64,000 bases of DNA, from NCBI RefSeq assembly GCF_000744605.1, contig NZ_JQMG01000001.1, forward strand, positions 2,542,001 through 2,606,000. The letters run 5' to 3'. Origin of the DNA: Methylotenera sp. L2L1 (lineage in GTDB: Bacteria; Pseudomonadota; Gammaproteobacteria; Burkholderiales; Methylophilaceae). The translations under genes were made by a program, and so were the position numbers. The notes beneath the pieces were generated by a model. It had not been told where the DNA came from, did no database searches, and saw nothing but the letters and a program-made list of their open reading frames with translations. Each line of letters begins with the position of its first letter. Positions within the stretch are counted from its first letter, which is position 1. Below, one piece after another: positions 28,607-37,521 of the stretch.

Positions 28607-29305
28607 CTAGGGATAGCTTGTTACGTTAGAGGTAACACCAGCTATTTTTAGGCGGTTATAAGGTTGCATCCCGGTAAGAATGTCTTTCAAAAACACATCC
28701 TGGAGCAAATACCCCTGATCTGCATTTTCATTAATAGATGAAACTCTGAACAATAGTCCATCAGGAATTTCACCCCTAAAACCATATCGCAACTGCTCTA
28801 GCTTGGTCTCCTTACCGCCCATCACCACTTTGTCGCCAACAGTACTCCAATAAGTTAACGGCTCATTCCTATTACCTAGCGTTGTCATGATGCGTTTAAC
28901 GCGGATACTGCCAAAATTAGTGTTTAACTCATCATTTTTTGAAGAAACAATCTGAAATCCCTGTGCGGGGTAGCAAACCTCAGGATAATGTAACTGTTTA
29001 GCGTCGCTTTGATCTGCTCCATAAGCAATTGAAAGCATTATTCGATCACCTTTAGTATTGACATAAGTGCGAGCAAGCGTCTGCGTATAAATTTTCTTCA
29101 GCATCTCTGTCTGCTGTGGGTTTACAATTTGGCCAAACCGTTGTGGCTCTTCTTGCCAATCTCCAAACTGCTTTGGAATCATCACATCAAGATTGACCGC
29201 AGCTCCTTCTTCAGCAATTCTCTTCGTAGGGCGTAATGCTAAAGCTGCACCAGATGTACTTAGCATCAACACTGCAATCACTATATTTTTATATACGCGA
29301 TTCAT
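28607..29305 (-). CDS. epsI: Exosortase-associated protein EpsI
   Basis: A 232-aa protein with an N-terminal membrane anchor and a periplasmic EpsI (DUF3485) domain. Family marks: PKQFGDWQEEP near residue 44, SIAYGADQSDAKQLHYPEVCYPAQGF near 92 with the invariant CYP, and VVMGGKETKLEQLRYGFRGEIPDGLLFRVSSI near 163. Its start overlaps xrtB by 4 bases. In XrtA systems this domain is often fused to the exosortase; here it is separate. EpsI accompanies EPS production; its biochemical role is unproven. Confidence 0.93.
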   Translation of the reverse strand: MNRVYKNIVIAVLMLSTSGAALALRPTKRIAEEGAAVNLDVMIPKQFGDWQEEPQRFGQIVNPQQTEMLKKIYTQTLARTYVNTKGDRIMLSIAYGADQSDAKQLHYPEVCYPAQGFQIVSSKNDELNTNFGSIRVKRIMTTLGNRNEPLTYWSTVGDKVVMGGKETKLEQLRYGFRGEIPDGLLFRVSSINENADQGYLLQDVFLKDILTGMQPYNRLKIAGVTSNVTSYP

Positions 29306-30210
29306 TTCTGTAAATCTCCGCCACTCAAACGCATATTACGCTTATCCCAACGTTTAACTCCCAACTGCAACATAGAGTCAACACCCATGATTAAAATCAG
29401 CGCAACCATAAACAAGACCATTCCAGCAAACCCGTGTATAAACCCTTGGCCGGCTTCATCGCCAAAATGATAAGTGACCAATGTGAGCACCATGACGCGT
29501 ATAACGTTAGCTGTGAACGAAATCGGCACAATTAAAATAGCGAGTGTGATGTTGCGAAACAAAGAGTTATGTTTAACCAAGTTTAGATATAACAGCCCCA
29601 ACGCTTCCAGTGAAATCAACGTGTGCATACCAGCGCAAGCATCTGCTACCAACAGTTGATACGGGCCAATCTGCAAAATAACGCCGGCTCTTGCAATAGG
29701 ATAGCCAACCCAAAACAAAACATTTTCAGCCACATATGAAACTGCCATCTTCATGGGTAAAGTGACCGCATCAAGAAATACGCCTGGAAGCGGAATCATG
29801 AATAAGATAAAAAACAACGGAAACCACATTGCTTTAAGTGCAGGCATTCCTCTTGTTAGTAACAAGATGCCAGCCAACACTGGAATCTGCGACCCAATAT
29901 CTAGCAAAAATATATCTTGTGAACGCCCTAAGGTATAACACAGAAGGCCAAAAGCAAGACTAAAGCTACCCAATACTGGCCATGTTTCAACACTTGGATT
30001 AGGTTTTAAAGTTTCACGACTTTGCCAAATTAAGAACAGCACAACCATCAGTACAATTGGTCCGTGCGCTTGATCATCACTACCCCACAGTGATGTACTC
30101 AATGCATAATAAGTTGGAATATAGAGCGCTATTAAACCAAGTAAAACTGGCCACCATTCTGTTAGATTGGCTGAAACTGCATTACGCTGATTTAAAATGC
30201 TACTGGTCAT
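29302..30210 (-). CDS. xrtB: Exosortase (B type, EpsH family)
   Basis: Integral-membrane cysteine protease/transpeptidase that processes PEP-CTERM proteins. 302 aa, about eight hydrophobic segments. The catalytic triad is visible: Cys192 in ADACAGMHTL, Arg238 in ANVIRVM and His259 in GFIHGFAG. The stand-alone form beside epsI, epsG, epsF, epsE and epsD matches exosortase B loci such as the methanolan cluster of Methylobacillus. Its predicted substrates here are the four PEP-CTERM proteins at 15484, 34816, 37522 and 59238. Type B is inferred from context and not from a model score. Confidence 0.92.
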   Translation of the reverse strand: MTSSILNQRNAVSANLTEWWPVLLGLIALYIPTYYALSTSLWGSDDQAHGPIVLMVVLFLIWQSRETLKPNPSVETWPVLGSFSLAFGLLCYTLGRSQDIFLLDIGSQIPVLAGILLLTRGMPALKAMWFPLFFILFMIPLPGVFLDAVTLPMKMAVSYVAENVLFWVGYPIARAGVILQIGPYQLLVADACAGMHTLISLEALGLLYLNLVKHNSLFRNITLAILIVPISFTANVIRVMVLTLVTYHFGDEAGQGFIHGFAGMVLFMVALILIMGVDSMLQLGVKRWDKRNMRLSGGDLQK

Positions 30211-30219
30211 GTTAAATAC

Positions 30220-31101
30220 CTAGAAATCATTGATAACTGCGCCAACAACACGTGCACCAGTCATCGTTATTTGGTCTCTCACCGCAGTTAAATCTGAAAG
30301 ACGCGTATGATTAAGTTTTGAAATAAGGAGTGCGCCTCCACAACGTGCGACTGTTGACTGGGCATCGGCAGTAATAGCGGCAGGAGTGGTATCTAAAAGT
30401 ACAACATCGTACTCAGCAATTGCTTGATTCATAAAGTCAGTGAACGTTGCACGACTTAATAGCTCTTGTGGGTTCGGTGGTAACGTACCAGCACCTAACA
30501 CTGAAAGGTCAACGAAAGAGTCGACTTTAGTGACAATATCTAAGCCAGCACGTCCTGCTAGAATGTCTGACAACCCTCGATTCTCTTTAATATTAAAAAT
30601 ATTATGCTGGCTAGGGTTACGTAAATTAGCATCTACCAATAACGTTTTCTCGCCTAATTGCGAGAAAACGATTGCTAAGTTAGCAGCAAGATAACTGCTG
30701 CCCTCATCATCGTTAGCACTCACGATAGCAAGCGACTTATAGCCTTCACTAAACCATCGCATCATCAACTGGCTGCGTAGCGCTCTTAAAGCCTCAACTT
30801 GTTGGGTAAAAGGCTGATAGGCAGCAACAAGCTTAGCACTGTAATTGCCCTGCCCTGGCTGCAAGTATGGATAATCAAACTGTAGTGCTAATACTTGCCG
30901 AATATCAGCCTCGGTAATTAAACCTAACTTCAACGCTGCATCCCCGAAACGTAAACCCTGCTTTTGTTGAGCGAATAAAATATTCTCAGCATCTGCAGGG
31001 GTTATTTTCCCAAGATGCAATAACAATCTGCCGATAGAACTTTCGCGTGCTGGGTGAGAAGCTAAAGGTACATCTACTATATTGTGCATGGTATTTTGCA
31101 T
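30220..31101 (-). CDS. epsG: Chain-length determinant kinase-like protein EpsG
   Basis: A 293-aa BY-kinase relative that partners EpsF in controlling EPS length. An N-terminal MshEN-like domain (residues about 22-85: RLLLHLGKITPADAENILFA, then QGLRFGDAALKLGLITEADI) precedes the P-loop ATPase. The ATPase has Walker A' LLVDANLRNP near 154 and Walker B VVLLDTTP near 233. Odd points: the P-loop reads ANDDEGSSYLAANLA, lacking the Lys or Arg expected in GEGKS/GEGRS, and there is no tyrosine-rich tail (the end is AVINDF). It may be a regulatory ATPase that does not autophosphorylate. Confidence 0.88.
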   Translation of the reverse strand: MQNTMHNIVDVPLASHPARESSIGRLLLHLGKITPADAENILFAQQKQGLRFGDAALKLGLITEADIRQVLALQFDYPYLQPGQGNYSAKLVAAYQPFTQQVEALRALRSQLMMRWFSEGYKSLAIVSANDDEGSSYLAANLAIVFSQLGEKTLLVDANLRNPSQHNIFNIKENRGLSDILAGRAGLDIVTKVDSFVDLSVLGAGTLPPNPQELLSRATFTDFMNQAIAEYDVVLLDTTPAAITADAQSTVARCGGALLISKLNHTRLSDLTAVRDQITMTGARVVGAVINDF

Positions 31102-31111
31102 AGATATTTCC

Positions 31112-32512
31112 TTAAGCTGTCTTGAACGGATTATTAAATAAACCCATAAAATTCTTACTAGTTTTGCTTGGGTTATCTTGAATCAAAGCAAAAACAGGTA
31201 TTTCTAGCAGCTCACTAATATCTTCTCGACTACGAACTCTTCTATCCATCATCTCAGCGATTAATCCAAAGCCAATACCTAACATCGCACCTAAAAATAT
31301 TGACAGCATAATGTTCAACATAATTTTGGGGCTTGAGTGCTTTTGTGGTGCGATGGCTGGGTTAAGCACTGCAACATCAGTTTGATTCACATTGCCCTCA
31401 AGCGTGGTTTGAGTAAGTCGTTGGCTGGCGGCATCTAATGCACGCTGTGCGTTCTCAACATCACGCTGCTGGACGGACTGCTGGTCTCGTGAAAGATTCA
31501 ACTCCAAAACCTTGGCTTTTTGTGCAGCTAATGCGGCTCTAATTTCAGCTTCGCGTTGTTTATGAATATTTGCGGTACCACCAATAGTGCGAGTGGCCTT
31601 AATAGTCTCTTCCAACAACTGGCTTTTAAGGTTACTCAGTTCTGCTTGAGCAGACTGATATTGAGGATGACTTAAACCTACACGTTGTGATAGTTCAGAG
31701 AGTTTAGACTCTGCGCGCACAATATCAATTTTTAGATTCTGCACAACAGGGTTAGCTGCAACGTCTGGAGACTCATCGCCATTACCGCGAGTTCGTTGCT
31801 GACGAGAGGTGGCTTCATAGGTTTGCGACTGGGCCATTACCAACTGTGATGAAAGGTCATTAAGGCGCGCACTCTCAACGTCCAAGTTACCCATGACACT
31901 GGTCAGCCCTTTTTCCTGTTGATATTTTGAAAGTCTAGCTTGGGCTGCTTCAAGATTTTCTCGTAATGCTTTAGTTTGCTCGCCCAAAAACTCTGCAGCC
32001 TTTTGTGCTGGCTCAACTTTAAGTTGAATATTAGTTTGCTGGTAGGCATCAGCAAATGCATTAGCGACTGCAGCAGAAAACTCAGGATCTGAGCCACTAA
32101 ACGATATTTCAATCACACTGCTTTCACGCGCTGGTTTTACATCAAGTTTTTGCAGCAATAAGTCAGCAAACCAAGCACGGATATCGCCAGCACCTTCAGT
32201 GGCTTGATTAAACTGTTCTTTTGCAGCATCGCTTTCAGTAAACTTTAGTTTGTCTACCACTTTCATTGCCACATTACGACTGGTAATAATGTCCATTTGC
32301 GTAGCCATATAACCCGGCATTAACTGTGCAGGTAATGCCAAACCAGTGACAGGGTCCATCCCTTTGTAATTAAGCACTAATGATGTGGTTGCTGTGTAAG
32401 ACTTAGGCAACAACAAGCTAATCACAAGCGTTGTTAATACGGTGATACCAAATGTAATCAGGATAATCCTGAATCTTGCTTTTAGAATAAGTAGAAACTG
32501 AGTGAAATTCAT
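31112..32512 (-). CDS. epsF: Chain-length determinant protein EpsF (PCP/Wzz type)
   Basis: A 466-aa polysaccharide co-polymerase. N-terminal TM near residues 12-36 (FRIILITFGITVLTTLVISLLL) leads into the Wzz domain (KSYTATTSLVLNYKG). A long periplasmic coiled-coil runs from about residue 160 to 400, then PQKHSSPKIMLNIMLSIFLGA forms TM2 near 400-430. The tail MDRRVRSREDISELLEIPVFALI is cytoplasmic and would contact EpsG. The conserved proline-rich entry to TM2 is present. It lies between epsE and epsG with gaps of about 10 bases. Confidence 0.93.
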   Translation of the reverse strand: MNFTQFLLILKARFRIILITFGITVLTTLVISLLLPKSYTATTSLVLNYKGMDPVTGLALPAQLMPGYMATQMDIITSRNVAMKVVDKLKFTESDAAKEQFNQATEGAGDIRAWFADLLLQKLDVKPARESSVIEISFSGSDPEFSAAVANAFADAYQQTNIQLKVEPAQKAAEFLGEQTKALRENLEAAQARLSKYQQEKGLTSVMGNLDVESARLNDLSSQLVMAQSQTYEATSRQQRTRGNGDESPDVAANPVVQNLKIDIVRAESKLSELSQRVGLSHPQYQSAQAELSNLKSQLLEETIKATRTIGGTANIHKQREAEIRAALAAQKAKVLELNLSRDQQSVQQRDVENAQRALDAASQRLTQTTLEGNVNQTDVAVLNPAIAPQKHSSPKIMLNIMLSIFLGAMLGIGFGLIAEMMDRRVRSREDISELLEIPVFALIQDNPSKTSKNFMGLFNNPFKTA

Positions 32513-32520
32513 ATGGGTTC

Positions 32521-33591
32521 CTAGAACAGGCTTTCTTGAACGTAAAGTACATCGTCCTGTTTAAGAGCGTCAGTCATTGCTGGAGATAATTTCTCTATCA
32601 CACCATCAACGTTACGTCTGTGCAGTTTAATGTTACGTTGGGAGCCACGTGCAGTTGGGCCGCCACCTTGCGCAAGCGCCTGAATTACCGTCATATTACG
32701 CTCCAAGCGGAACGAACCGGGGCGCTGTACTTCACCATAGATGTAAACCATAGGTGCGCGTGGAACATAAATACTGTCGCCACTCATCAGTGGAACATTT
32801 AAATCATTGTCACCAGTACGGAAAAGGCTATCAATATCTACTTCGAAACGGTTTATTTTTCCATCTCTCACAGTTGTCACAGTTGCAGTATCCGAGCCAG
32901 ATGGATTAGCGCCACCCGCCACACTTAAGAAATCAGCAACAGTTCTAACGCCACCTACAACAGCATACTTACCTGGTCGGTTGACTTGCCCCATGACTGA
33001 AACATCTCTGGCATGTACATAAACAATTTCACCGCCTTTTAACTGCACATTCTGTACACCATCTCCTTTGAAGACGATATTGTGCAGGTCATACTCAGCT
33101 TTACCAGACTTACCAACAATAGTGACAATATCAGACCCATCTTGTGTGGCACCGCCGACAAGCGCTAGTAAGTCAACAAGGTTTGTAGCGCGATCTAATG
33201 GATATCTACCTGGTTTATAAACACTACCAAGCACAGAAACCATTTTGCTTTGAAACTGAACGACTAAAATGTTAATTTGTGGCTGCTTAACAAAGCCGCC
33301 ACTCTCAAGCAAATCTGCAATCTTCTTCTCTGCGCCCGAAGAGGTGATGCCTGCAAGCTCAACCTCACCAATAAGCGGGAAACTTACTTTCCCCGCTTCT
33401 GATATACGTGTTTCAAGTGTTAAATCTGGATTGTTATAAACTGCAATCTTAAGCACATCACCAGGGCCAAGTAGATAGTTCGCCTCCTCGGCAGAGGCTA
33501 CTAGTAGCCATGAACCAGTAAACATTACCATCATGAGCGTTAAAAAGTACTTAACAAACTTTCTTAATATCAACAATTTATCACTGTACAT
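32521..33591 (-). CDS. epsE: Polysaccharide export protein EpsE (Wza family)
   Basis: A 356-aa outer-membrane polysaccharide export protein. Signal-like hydrophobic segment near residues 12-33, then the Poly_export domain YLLGPGDVLKIAVYNNPDLT, and three SLBB-like repeats (VSVLGSVYKPGRYPL, VSVMGQVNRPGKYAV, VYIYGEVQRPGSFRL). No lipobox Cys is evident, unlike Wza. The ATG at 33591 is preferred over a TTG at 33621. With EpsF and EpsG it forms the export and length-control core. Confidence 0.93.
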   Translation of the reverse strand: MYSDKLLILRKFVKYFLTLMMVMFTGSWLLVASAEEANYLLGPGDVLKIAVYNNPDLTLETRISEAGKVSFPLIGEVELAGITSSGAEKKIADLLESGGFVKQPQINILVVQFQSKMVSVLGSVYKPGRYPLDRATNLVDLLALVGGATQDGSDIVTIVGKSGKAEYDLHNIVFKGDGVQNVQLKGGEIVYVHARDVSVMGQVNRPGKYAVVGGVRTVADFLSVAGGANPSGSDTATVTTVRDGKINRFEVDIDSLFRTGDNDLNVPLMSGDSIYVPRAPMVYIYGEVQRPGSFRLERNMTVIQALAQGGGPTARGSQRNIKLHRRNVDGVIEKLSPAMTDALKQDDVLYVQESLF

Positions 33592-33640
33592 ATAGACTTT
33601 AACTCTCTTAAGATTTAGCAACTGGTAGGTTGTGATAAAG

Positions 33641-34660
33641 CTACAGACCTGATATGCCTTTTTCTATGTTCTTTTGATGAGTACTTTGATTAACGGCAGC
33701 ATCAACTTTTGATGCTGCTTTGAAACCTGCGTCAGGTTTAGTTAACTCTTTGTCAGCATTAACACTTTTTGACACTGGCGCATTTGAAGCTGGCACAGTT
33801 GCGTCAAATTTCTTCATCTCTGAAAATGCACCTACAAACTCAACTTTTGCTTTTGATTTAAGTAAGTCCATTTCTTTTTTAGCAAGTTTTGATTTATTTT
33901 GATTTAAGAAATATTGCTCAATAAATGGCGTTGCATTCTCACGTGAGATTGGTGTCAATTGTGATGCTGCCAAATGTAAAACGTTAAGCGAACGTTCAGT
34001 AGGTACAAGCATGAAATCACCATCTTTGAGCGACTGTAGCTTTTTAAGCATATCTAATGGCAATTGCTCAGCGGCTCTTACATTGCTGTTTGCTGTAAAT
34101 GGATAGTTTTTCACTTTGAGCCAAGCGGCAATTTCACTGATATTTTTTATATCTTTAATTCCATCTTGAACATCAGAAAACTTATCTTTACTGACATCAA
34201 TCACAAGCTCTTGCAGACGATAAATTCTGCGGTTAGCAAATAACTCTGTGTGTTCTTGATAAAAAGTGTCGATTTCATCTTTTGTTGGTTTAACCGCTTT
34301 AGTCATTAATTGATCCAAATATGCCTGTGCCAATATTTCATCTTTAGATGACTCAAGCGCCTGTAGAATCGCTGGAGAGCGATCAAGCTTTGCTTCTAAC
34401 GCTTGTTGTTTTAGCAACTGTTGATCAACCAATCTAGTTAATATTTGTTCAGAAGCCTGTTTGCTTTGCGCTTCACTTACCTGCCCCATTCGAGCAAGCT
34501 GAAAATTAACTTGGTGAATTGAAATTTCATCACCATTTACTTTAGCCACAACTTGAGTTTCTAATTTACCTTCTTCAGATTGATCTTTTTTTCCGCAAGC
34601 TGAAGTTAAAACTGTCGTAACTACCAATGTCAGCAACAAGTATTGTTTTATGAACCGCAT
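33641..34660 (-). CDS. epsD: EpsD-family peptidyl-prolyl isomerase-like lipoprotein
   Basis: A 339-aa SurA/PpiD-like protein of the EpsD family. Lipoprotein signal with LTSAC at residues 18-22, then an N-terminal SurA-like region (VAKVNGDEISIHQVNFQLARMGQ) and a parvulin-like segment (YQEHTELFANRRIYRLQELVIDV). The Ala/Lys-rich C-terminus is low complexity. It probably assists folding of export components such as EpsE or EpsL in the periplasm. It is the first gene after a strong hairpin terminator, so the core eps transcript likely starts just upstream. Confidence 0.9.
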   Translation of the reverse strand: MRFIKQYLLLTLVVTTVLTSACGKKDQSEEGKLETQVVAKVNGDEISIHQVNFQLARMGQVSEAQSKQASEQILTRLVDQQLLKQQALEAKLDRSPAILQALESSKDEILAQAYLDQLMTKAVKPTKDEIDTFYQEHTELFANRRIYRLQELVIDVSKDKFSDVQDGIKDIKNISEIAAWLKVKNYPFTANSNVRAAEQLPLDMLKKLQSLKDGDFMLVPTERSLNVLHLAASQLTPISRENATPFIEQYFLNQNKSKLAKKEMDLLKSKAKVEFVGAFSEMKKFDATVPASNAPVSKSVNADKELTKPDAGFKAASKVDAAVNQSTHQKNIEKGISGL

Positions 34661-34683
34661 ATTAATCTCTCATTTATATCTAA

Positions 34684-34695
34684 AGTGATATCACT
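34684..34695. promoter_or_regulatory. Palindrome near the presumed epsD promoter
   Basis: Perfect 12-base palindrome AGTGATATCACT, 24 bases upstream of epsD. On the minus strand it overlaps a TATAGT that could be the -10 element. A -35 box is not obvious. Operator function is a guess. Confidence 0.35.
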
Positions 34696-34764
34696 ATAAG
34701 AATTTAATATGACTTTAATATGTCAGATATGCGTAATATTTATGATGAATAATGCAGGCATAAC

Positions 34765-34800
34765 AAAAGGGCTACTAAATCAATATTTAGCAGCCCTTTT
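34765..34800. terminator. Intrinsic terminator between PEP-CTERM gene and epsD
   Basis: AAAAGGGCT-ACTAAAT / ATTTAG-CAGCCCTTTT forms a long stem with T-runs on both sides, so it works in either direction. It ends the minus-strand PEP-CTERM gene and separates the epsD operon from it. Confidence 0.85.
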
Positions 34801-34815
34801 ATTTGTGAAATCTTA

Positions 34816-35409
34816 TTAAGATTTAGTTTTACGACGGAACGCCATGAACCCAATCAGCATCAAACCTGCTGATAATGAACTCCAAATACCCGGCTCTGGA
34901 ACCAAGCTAACGTTATCTAAACTGCCACCAAAACCATCACTTAAACCAGTGGCGGCAAAAGAAAGTTTGTCGCTACCTGTGCCCATCACTGAAAAGCTAA
35001 TGGTGTACCAGTTATTGCCATTTTTACCAATACCACTACCAGTGATTTGTGATAATAATGAACCGTTCCAAAACGCTTTAATTGGGTTAGATTGACTAGT
35101 AACACCTTCACGTGGCGAATAGTCAAAAGACAAATCATAAATAGAACCAGCTGTTGTGCTAACCATTTGAAAAATTGAGTTATTGGCATTAGTATCTAAT
35201 TCAACATAGTTAACCCCATCGGACGCTACGCCAGAAACATTGTTACGCAACTCGACATTATTAACACCAACCCAACCTGTTAGATTGTTATAGATACCCC
35301 AAGAACCATTAGCTTGTACATCAGCCTCAAAAGAACCATTAGTCACTAAGTTAGCATTTGCTAACGATGGCAAAGACAGCATTGCCAATAAAAATGCAGC
35401 TTTTCTCAT
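34816..35409 (-). CDS. PEP-CTERM protein with galactose-binding-like domain
   Basis: A 197-aa secreted protein: signal peptide MRKAAFLLAMLSLPSLANA, then LVTNGSFEADVQANGSW...TGWVGVNNVELRNNVSG, the start of a DUF642/choice-of-anchor type jelly-roll that usually binds carbohydrate, and a C-terminal VPEPGIWSSLSAGLMLIGF plus FRRKTKS sorting signal. It lies inside the EPS locus between epsL and epsD with its own terminator. The shared PEP-CTERM upstream motif is 84 bases before the start. Likely a matrix protein that associates with the EPS after exosortase processing (inference). Confidence 0.88.
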   Translation of the reverse strand: MRKAAFLLAMLSLPSLANANLVTNGSFEADVQANGSWGIYNNLTGWVGVNNVELRNNVSGVASDGVNYVELDTNANNSIFQMVSTTAGSIYDLSFDYSPREGVTSQSNPIKAFWNGSLLSQITGSGIGKNGNNWYTISFSVMGTGSDKLSFAATGLSDGFGGSLDNVSLVPEPGIWSSLSAGLMLIGFMAFRRKTKS

Positions 35410-35492
35410 GTCATTTCCTTTATCAATAAGTAAGTATGTTTTACATGCACTAATTATTCATGGCTTGAATGACAAAAGGTTGATTCCACCCA

Positions 35493-35508
35493 CTCCATTC
35501 GGACTAGG
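35493..35508 (+). promoter_or_regulatory. PEP-CTERM upstream motif, site 2
   Basis: CTCCATTCGGACTAGG; the ten bases ATTCGGACTA are identical to site 1 (minus strand). It lies 84 bases upstream of the PEP-CTERM start at 35409 and after the epsL stop. Confidence 0.5.
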
Positions 35509-35540
35509 CTGACCAATTAAAATGATATGCAAATTTTTGC

Positions 35541-36737
35541 TTAAAAATCGTAACGCATTAACAAATTGACGTTATTGTATTTGTAGCCAAAATTTGTAAT
35601 TGTTGATGTGCGATGCTCACCTTGATATTGTATTTGTAATACAGATTTGGTGGTTGGAGTATAGATTAAGGATAAATTGGCTAATTTTGATTCGTCGTAA
35701 CGATTGCCGTCCACTAACAAAAGTCCTGTGTTACCGAGGTAATCTCTTTCTTCATAACCAAGCCCAGCACGAACTGCAATTTTACTCGTTGCATTCCAAA
35801 CCTGATTAACTCCAAAACCTTTGGTTTCTAGATAAGTTGATAACACATTATCAACCGGTGATACATCTTGATAGGCTGTAAGATTGACGGATGTTTTAGC
35901 TGTAAGCATGTGATCTAGATTCCAACGCTGACTTAAGCCACTAAAATCCCGTTGTGGGGTATTTTTATATTTGATATCAACCTGCGATAGTCTTGCTGAT
36001 ATTTTAGTTTTTACACTAGGCAGCCAAGTTGCGGTGACGATAATATCTTTCTTTGTACTTTCATCACCAAAAAAAGAGGATGTTCTGTTCGGAAAATCTG
36101 AATCTTGTACACGATAAGCCAAGCCTAGTTCTGTACCAAGTGGATTTTGATAATGTACACCTACTTCAGAAACATCATCGTTCCTATCAGCACCACTGAA
36201 GCTGATTAACTCATTCTCAGTTTTAATATCCTCTTTTGTAAAGTCCAGCGTCCAGCTTGGATAAAAATTCCAGTGGGTCACCATACTTTTACGACTTGTT
36301 TCTCTTAAATTCTTAACTGGCTGCTTGATTTCATTAAAGCCTGAAATAGCATCATTCTGACTAGCACTAATCTCTCCATAAAGCTTGTTTCCAAGGCGCC
36401 AATTCCAGCCTAGTTTGTTTGATTTACCAACATTATCTAGGATGGAAAATCGGTTATATCGACTCTCATTGATATTGGATACTAACGTTATATTTTGCCT
36501 ACTTAACTTAACATTAACGTTTACACCCAAATCGACTCGCTTTACGACATCTGACATGTCCGACGAGCCGAACGCAGCATTTGCCTGCTCTGCCGAAGGA
36601 AACCTAAACACATTGTCATCATAACTAACATTTGTGCTTACGTAGGGTTTGATATCGATCATACCTTCAGCAAATGCCGATACAGCAATACACATTAGAG
36701 AGCCAGCTAGTATTGATCTGTAATCTTGCTTAATCAT
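35541..36737 (-). CDS. epsL: EPS operon outer-membrane protein EpsL
   Basis: A 398-aa protein of the EpsL family found in exosortase-type EPS operons. Signal peptide (IKQDYRSILAGSLMCIAVSAFA), then DIKPYVSTNVSYDDNVFRFPS, and alternating amphipathic strands ending in NNVNLLMRYDF with a terminal Phe, as in outer-membrane beta-barrels. I infer an outer-membrane channel or barrel for EPS. The start ATG at 36737 overlaps the CAAX protease stop (TAATG); a longer frame exists but would read into the protease gene. It is the first of the classic eps genes. Confidence 0.87.
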   Translation of the reverse strand: MIKQDYRSILAGSLMCIAVSAFAEGMIDIKPYVSTNVSYDDNVFRFPSAEQANAAFGSSDMSDVVKRVDLGVNVNVKLSRQNITLVSNINESRYNRFSILDNVGKSNKLGWNWRLGNKLYGEISASQNDAISGFNEIKQPVKNLRETSRKSMVTHWNFYPSWTLDFTKEDIKTENELISFSGADRNDDVSEVGVHYQNPLGTELGLAYRVQDSDFPNRTSSFFGDESTKKDIIVTATWLPSVKTKISARLSQVDIKYKNTPQRDFSGLSQRWNLDHMLTAKTSVNLTAYQDVSPVDNVLSTYLETKGFGVNQVWNATSKIAVRAGLGYEERDYLGNTGLLLVDGNRYDESKLANLSLIYTPTTKSVLQIQYQGEHRTSTITNFGYKYNNVNLLMRYDF

Positions 36738-37411
36738 TACCAATACTGCCAATTTCCAGTTGCCACAATCCACATGCCTAAGAACCCATTAGTCACAGCA
36801 TGCGCAAAAATGGGTACCCATAAATTTCTAGAAATTTTGTATAAAATCGCATAAACAAGACCTGCAAATAGCCCAGCAAGCCAAAGATGATGCTCTAAAC
36901 CAAATAGAATAGAACTTGTGACAATCGCAAAAAAAGAAACACTTGCAGGAGAAACATTGAGAAATGCATGATTATCAAGCCAGCGCATCAGAAAAGATCG
37001 CCAAAATAACTCTTCCATGACGGGAACAATCATAGCAGCCCCAAATAGCCGTATAGAAATCCATAAAATGACATCAAGCTGTTCTTGGCCTTCACTAGGG
37101 TTAAACCCTTGTACATCACCACCTAATGTAGCCCATGTAGGATAAGGCAACACCCAAATTAAAAACACGACTAAACCAGCATTTGCAGCGTAGATTAAGT
37201 GTGTCATTTTTGGAAAAATGCTTAGCTCTACATAACAACGTCTATAGCTAATCATTAAAGCAAATACTGTAAGAATTTTTACAGCATAGAGCCATTTAGC
37301 ATCCATGCCTAAACTATTAAACAGTGGTGTTAAATAGTCTCCTACTGCTAAAAACAAAATGTAAATGGCAAAGGGTAAAACTCTTGGGATGATGTGATTT
37401 TGATTTGTCAT
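36737..37411 (-). CDS. CAAX/CPBP-family membrane protease of the exosortase locus
   Basis: A 224-aa polytopic membrane protein with the CPBP (CAAX protease, self-immunity) motifs: motif 1 VMEELFWRSFLMRW near residue 130 with the paired Glu, motif 2 FGLEHHLWLAGLFAGLVYAIL near 173, motif 3 IFAHAVTN near 200. A CAAX-protease-related family is known to co-occur with PEP-CTERM/exosortase systems and this fits it. Its stop codon overlaps the epsL start. The ATG at 37411 has AAGTGA upstream; an upstream TTG is less likely. The substrate is unknown. Confidence 0.87.
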   Translation of the reverse strand: MTNQNHIIPRVLPFAIYILFLAVGDYLTPLFNSLGMDAKWLYAVKILTVFALMISYRRCYVELSIFPKMTHLIYAANAGLVVFLIWVLPYPTWATLGGDVQGFNPSEGQEQLDVILWISIRLFGAAMIVPVMEELFWRSFLMRWLDNHAFLNVSPASVSFFAIVTSSILFGLEHHLWLAGLFAGLVYAILYKISRNLWVPIFAHAVTNGFLGMWIVATGNWQYW

Positions 37412-37521
37412 GTATTCACTTTTTAAGTCAATACATATGCTACGCAACAAATATGACGGGATTATTTCTATTTTATAGTTTTAGATTCAAAATCACGCTA
37501 AGGTACTGAGCATAATAAAAA

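Noticed and set aside
30440-30694. Open frame opposite epsG
   Set aside because: Antisense shadow of a conserved gene; no ribosome site and no recognisable product.
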